Notes under the pieces: generated by a model | Told to the model about the DNA's origin: nothing | Database searches by the model: none | What the model saw: only the letters and a program-made list of their open reading frames with translations | Assembly: GCA_002441865.1 (NCBI GenBank) | Contig: DJNY01000181.1 | Location: 1-9,564 of the forward strand | Source: Lachnospiraceae bacterium UBA6452 | GTDB taxonomy: Bacteria > Bacillota > Clostridia > Lachnospirales > Lachnospiraceae | DNA length: 9,564 nucleotides | Direction of reading: 5' to 3' | Position numbers and translations under genes: made by a program | Shown here: piece by piece, positions 5,307-9,564 of the stretch | Numbering within the stretch: position 1 is the stretch's first letter | Layout: every line of letters starts with the position of its first letter

Positions 5307-7169
5307 TTATCCGTTTTCCTTATGAAAAAATCCATAAATCTCCTGTGCGCAGGATTCACTGATCTCCGGGATCTCCAGAAGCTGCTCCATGGAAGCGTTT
5401 TTGATCTCGGAAAGAGAATCAAAATGACGCATGAGTGCTTTTCTGCGGGCAGGGCCGACGCCCTTGATCTCGTCCAGGACGGAACGGACATTCGTCTTTC
5501 TCCGCAGTGATCTGTGATACTCGATCGCAAACCGGTGCGCTTCATCCTGCACTCTTGTGATCAGCTTAAACCCCTCGGAATGCGGATCGATCGGCTGTTC
5601 CACGCCTTCATAATACAAGCCTCTCGTCCGGTGATGATCGTCCTTTACCATACCACAGACCGGAATGGAAAGATGCAGCTCCTCCAGTACTTCCTTTGCA
5701 ATGTTGACCTGACCGCGTCCGCCGTCCATCAGAAGCAGATCCGGGAACTTGGTAAAACTGCCGTATGCATCATCCTTTTCTTTTTCCTTATTTTCCGCCT
5801 TTTCGGTAAGTCCGTGCGTAAAACGCCTGGTCAGCACCTCATGCATGCTGGCATAATCGTTTGGGCCTTCTACCGTTTTGATCTTAAATTTACGATAATC
5901 GCTCCTTCTCGGCTTTCCGCCTTCGAATACAATCATGGATCCGACCGATTCAAAGCCGCTGATATTGGAAATATCGAATGCCTCGATCCGGTTGACCTGC
6001 GTAAGCCCGATCAGCTTCGCGATCTCCGCAACTGCACCTGTTGTCCGTTCTTCCTCCCGGCGGATCCGTTCTTTATCCTGGGAAAGAACAAGAGCCGCAT
6101 TTCTTGCCGCAAGCTCGACCAGTTTTTCCTTCGTTCCGATCTTCGGTACCACAAAATGCACCTTAGAGCCCTTCCGCCCGCTCAGCCATTCCTCCAGCAG
6201 CGGAATATCCGGTATTTCACACTGCAGCATGATCGTTTTCGGCAGATAAGGAGTTCCCGCATAAAACTGTTTTACAAAGCTGCCCGTGATCTCTTCCTCT
6301 GTCTGGTCTGCCACATGCATCATATAATAATGTTCACGTCCGATCAGACGACCGTCTCTGACAAAGAATACCTGCACAACAGCATCCTTCTCGTCTTTTG
6401 CAAGTGCGATCACATCTTTGTCTTCTCCGTTGCTGTCCGTGATCTTCTGCTTCTGCGCCACAGCAAGCACGCTGTTTCGCAGATCCCGGTAACGGATCGC
6501 CTCCTCGAATTCCATCTGCTCGGAGGCTTCCTCCATTTTCTGCTCCAGCTCTTTCAGAACGCCATGATAATCCCCGTTCAGGAAATCCACTGCCTTTTTG
6601 ACATTCTGCGCATACTCTTCCTTACTGATATAGCCCATACACGGCGCATCGCACTGCTTCATATGATAATTGAGACAGGCTCTTTCATTATTTGCTCCGA
6701 TCTGCCTGTTACAGGTACGGATCTTATACAGCTTGCAGATCAGCTCAATCGTGTCCTTGACGCTGGACGCACTTGTGAAAGGGCCGAAATATCTGGATTT
6801 GTCCTTTTTCATCAGACGTGAAAAAAGAACCCTCGGGTATTCTTCTCCGAGTGTCACTTTGATATAAGGATACGTCTTGTCATCCTTCAGCATCGTATTG
6901 TATTTGGGACGGTGTTCCTTGATCAGGTTATTTTCCAGCACCAGAGCTTCCAGCTCCGAATCGGTCAGGATATATTCAAAATGATCGATGAGACTGACCA
7001 TTTTCTGGATCTTCGCCGTTTTTTTCGTACTCGTCCGGAAATAGGAGTGCACACGTCTGTTCAGATCGATCGCTTTTCCTACATAAATAATGGTATCCGC
7101 TTTATCATGCATGATGTAAACGCCGGGCGAGTGGGGAAGTTTTTTCAGTTCCTCCGCAATGCAAAACAT
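5307..7169 (-). CDS. uvrC: Excinuclease ABC subunit C (UvrC)
   Basis: UvrC makes the dual incisions of nucleotide excision repair after UvrA and UvrB mark a lesion. The 620 residues are a normal full length. The N-terminal GIY-YIG nuclease that cuts 3' of the lesion has PGVYIM (15-20), IIYVGKA (27-33), Arg39 and the ELEALVLEN glutamates (72-80). Cys153, Cys165, Cys173 and Cys177 have the spacing of the E. coli UvrC iron-sulphur cysteines. The UVR helix pair that contacts UvrB is about 203-236. The RNase-H-like 5' nuclease shows [22 protein letters not shown] and the KDDHHRT histidine. The C-terminal helix-hairpin-helix pair contains [14 protein letters not shown] lysine/glutamate-rich segment ([12 protein letters not shown]) lies just before the MDGG motif and looks like a lineage insert. 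AAAGGAGG precedes the ATG with good spacing. The gene stands after a terminator, so it likely begins a new transcript that may continue into hprK. Confidence 0.98.
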   Translation of the reverse strand: MFCIAEELKKLPHSPGVYIMHDKADTIIYVGKAIDLNRRVHSYFRTSTKKTAKIQKMVSLIDHFEYILTDSELEALVLENNLIKEHRPKYNTMLKDDKTYPYIKVTLGEEYPRVLFSRLMKKDKSRYFGPFTSASSVKDTIELICKLYKIRTCNRQIGANNERACLNYHMKQCDAPCMGYISKEEYAQNVKKAVDFLNGDYHGVLKELEQKMEEASEQMEFEEAIRYRDLRNSVLAVAQKQKITDSNGEDKDVIALAKDEKDAVVQVFFVRDGRLIGREHYYMMHVADQTEEEITGSFVKQFYAGTPYLPKTIMLQCEIPDIPLLEEWLSGRKGSKVHFVVPKIGTKEKLVELAARNAALVLSQDKERIRREEERTTGAVAEIAKLIGLTQVNRIEAFDISNISGFESVGSMIVFEGGKPRRSDYRKFKIKTVEGPNDYASMHEVLTRRFTHGLTEKAENKEKEKDDAYGSFTKFPDLLLMDGGRGQVNIAKEVLEELHLSIPVCGMVKDDHHRTRGLYYEGVEQPIDPHSEGFKLITRVQDEAHRFAIEYHRSLRRKTNVRSVLDEIKGVGPARRKALMRHFDSLSEIKNASMEQLLEIPEISESCAQEIYGFFHKENG

Positions 7170-7206
7170 GATCTGCCTCCTTTCTCCGCTTTTTATACTA
7201 TCCTAT

Positions 7207-7235
7207 ATCTTACTGATTTCCTCTTATAAAAACAA
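7207..7235 (-). promoter_or_regulatory. Weak candidate promoter for uvrC
   Basis: TTGTTT (7235-7230), a 17-base spacer and TAAGAT (7212-7207) lie 38 bases before the uvrC start. The -35 overlaps the T-run of the upstream terminator. Matches are three and four of six, so this is only a candidate. A promoter is expected somewhere here because a strong terminator separates uvrC from the transporter genes. Confidence 0.3.
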
Positions 7236-7264
7236 GAGAGAAATCCGCAAAGCGAACCTCTCTC
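7228..7264 (-). terminator. Intrinsic terminator after the DMT transporter gene
   Basis: On the minus strand GAGAGAGGTTCGC (7264-7252) folds on GCGGATTTCTCTC (7248-7236), a 13-bp stem with three G-U pairs and a TTT loop. TTGTTTTT follows (7235-7228). It starts 12 bases after the transporter stop codon and ends the ABC/DMT transcript. Confidence 0.9.
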
Positions 7265-7276
7265 CTTCTATCTTGA

Positions 7277-8177
7277 TCATATCTGTGCCAAAATAACCGC
7301 GATCAGCAAAATAATACAGCCCATGATCTCTTTTCCCGACATCACCTCATGTAATATGAGCGCACCGGCGAGCACGGAGAAGACGGATTCCAGACTCATA
7401 ACAAGTGAAGCGATCGTCGGATTCAGATCTTTTTGTCCAAAGATCTGCAGCGTATAGGCGACACCGCTGGAAAAAACGCCCGCATACAAAACAGGGATCC
7501 ATGCCCGGATATCCGTAAGTGACTGCAGCCACAGCTGCAAACCCGCCATGCTATGCTGCATTTCCACCCAGAACATAGGAATCGCGCAGATAGCCGCACA
7601 CACACCAAATTCCATTTGTGCCAGTCTGACCGGATTTTTGATCTGCGGCGCATAGTGATCTACGCTGATGATCTGAAATGCGCATGCCAGCGAGCAGATC
7701 AGCACATAAATATCCGACTGTTCATAGGATACGCCGTCTGTCACACACAGCAAATACAGCCCAGCAATCGCCAGCACCACCGACAACCATATGGAAGACT
7801 TACATTTTTTCCGGAAGAAAATACCAAGAACAGGAACCAGTACAATATAACAGGATGTCAGAAATCCTGCTTTCCCGGCGCTGGTTCCCATTGTAATTCC
7901 GATCTGCTGGAATATGGCTGTCAGAGCCAGAAAAATACCGGTCACAAAGCCGCCCTTAAGGATCGCAGCATTTTCTTCTCTGTCCCTGTCCTTCCACGCA
8001 GGATACCTGCTTTCCAGTATCCGGATAACAGGTGTCAGTAAAATAACCGCTACCACATTCCGGATGCAGCAAAACGTAAATGCCCCCTGACTTCGTCCCG
8101 CAATCCGCTGCGCGACAAAGGTTGTTCCCCAAAAGAATGCAGCGATCACCAGAAATGTGACCTGCTGCATTTTCTGT

Positions 8178-8188
<11 letters not shown>
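7277..8188 (-). CDS. DMT-superfamily (EamA) transporter
   Basis: This 303-residue inner-membrane protein is the usual size for a two-EamA-domain drug/metabolite transporter with about ten helices. Helix 1 contains the typical [14 protein letters not shown] (18-31). Further hydrophobic segments fall near 39-56, 81-96, 105-125, 132-150, 158-176, 190-208, 229-249, 257-279 and 285-303, with the second EamA half starting around 155. The reading frame is open 34 codons further upstream, but that part overlaps the ATPase gene out of frame and is charged. GGGAG at 8198-8202 supports the ATG at 8188. This start overlaps the end of the ATPase gene by 11 bases, so translation is probably coupled. EamA proteins export or import amino acids, purines and other metabolites, and the substrate cannot be read from sequence. 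Its place behind an amino-acid importer suggests a related metabolite, as an inference only. No PTS or drug-resistance signature is visible. Confidence 0.9.
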
Positions 8189-8922
<734 letters not shown>

Positions 8923-8930
<8 letters not shown>

Positions 8931-9564
8931 CCGGCTTCACCTCCTCATACGTAAACTGCATTTTCTTTTCCAGATACTGCTGCAGTGCAGTCAATATTGT
9001 ACAGATGATCAGATAAACAACCGCTGCCTCACAATATAACGCGAACGGTTCAAATGTCCTTGCAGCAATCTGCTCAGCCTTTGTAAAAAGCTCGATGACT
9101 GTAATGCTGGATGCAAGAGAGGTGTCCTTCACCAGACTGATCAGGTTATTGAACAATGTCGGAAATGCGATTGGGAAAGCCTGTGGCAATATGATCCTTG
9201 TATAGATCTGCACATTATTCATACCGATCATCTCCGCCGCTTCCATCTGTCCTTTCGGAACTGCTAAAATGGAGGAACGGAACACTTCTGCATTATAGGC
9301 TGCCAGATTCATGCCAAAGGCAATGACCGCCGCCGGAAAAGCGTCGATCATAATGCCCAGGCTTGGAAGACCGAAGAAAATAATAAATAACTGTACTAAA
9401 AGAGGGGTTCCTCTGAAGATCCAGATATATATTTTAGCTGCCTGATCCAGCACTTTTACCTTTCCCACCTGCACCAGCGCCAGTAATAATCCAAGCACAA
9501 AGCTGAATGCAAATGCTGCCAGGGTAAGCGGTATCGTCACCTTGATACAGGGAACCAGTATCTG
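8923..9564 (-). CDS. Polar amino-acid ABC transporter permease (5' end beyond the window)
   Basis: This is the C-terminal 213 residues of a HisM/GlnP-type membrane subunit. The frame stays open to the window edge and already reads [15 protein letters not shown] there, which is inside or just before the first helix of the family. The GTG at 9540 is therefore very unlikely to be the start, and only a short N-terminus is missing. Five hydrophobic segments are visible. The EAA loop that docks on the ATPase is [23 protein letters not shown], preceded by [20 protein letters not shown]. The FFGLPSLGI stretch is seen in cystine-type permeases such as TcyL, in line with the ATPase. Its stop codon lies inside the ATPase gene (8-base overlap). 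The periplasmic or lipid-anchored binding protein is presumably encoded further upstream, outside the window. Confidence 0.94.

Noticed and set aside
5514..6821. A 435-codon open frame on the plus strand opposite uvrC
   Set aside because: It lies wholly antisense to the full-length, motif-complete uvrC gene. Its translation has no recognisable domain, is rich in His, Arg and Phe as expected for an antisense shadow, and I saw no supporting ribosome binding site.
9538..9540. GTG as the start of the ABC permease
   Set aside because: The frame continues open to the window edge with family-like sequence, so the gene is cut by the window and not short.

Overview
The window looks like a housekeeping segment from a low-to-mid GC Firmicute, most likely a clostridial gut bacterium of the Lachnospiraceae type. 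I base this on gene order (uvrC, hprK, a ROK glucokinase, murB, rapZ, whiA, an HPr/Crh-like gene), on strong AGGAGG-type ribosome binding sites, and on the style of the proteins. No database search was possible, so genus is not assigned. All nine genes are on the minus strand, so the window reads right to left. I see no rRNA, tRNA, CRISPR array or transposase gene, and no gene-free stretch exceeds 300 bases.

Right end (about 9564 to 7226): the 3' part of a polar amino-acid ABC permease runs off the window. It overlaps its ATPase gene, which in turn overlaps a ten-helix DMT/EamA transporter gene. The block ends in a strong intrinsic terminator at 7228-7264. The ATPase most resembles cystine-type (TcyN-like) importers, but the substrate-binding protein lies outside the window.

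Middle (7169 to 3285): uvrC (nucleotide excision repair) is followed by hprK (HPr kinase/phosphorylase) and a zinc-motif ROK glucokinase. A 117-bp gap before hprK holds candidate promoter elements and two similar direct repeats one 21-bp step apart. A 203-bp gap after the glucokinase gene is filled with nested inverted repeats and resembles a small palindromic or MITE-like intergenic element.

Left end (3072 to 18): murB, rapZ, whiA and an 85-residue HPr-like gene are packed with gaps of 14-20 bases and end in a textbook terminator. The HPr-like protein has Glu where HPr carries the phosphorylated His15 but keeps the Ser46 site of HprK, so it is best read as a Crh-type regulator. Its presumed kinase, HprK, is encoded about 4 kb upstream on the same strand.

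Taken together, the core couples sugar sensing (glucokinase, HprK, Crh-like protein) with cell-wall precursor synthesis and division control (MurB, RapZ, WhiA). Compared with the Bacillus subtilis yvcJ-yvcK-yvcL-crh cluster, the yvcK gene is absent between rapZ and whiA. I did not find a convincing undescribed multi-gene system. The most unusual items are the structured intergenic element, the Glu15 Crh-like protein and the repeats before hprK.
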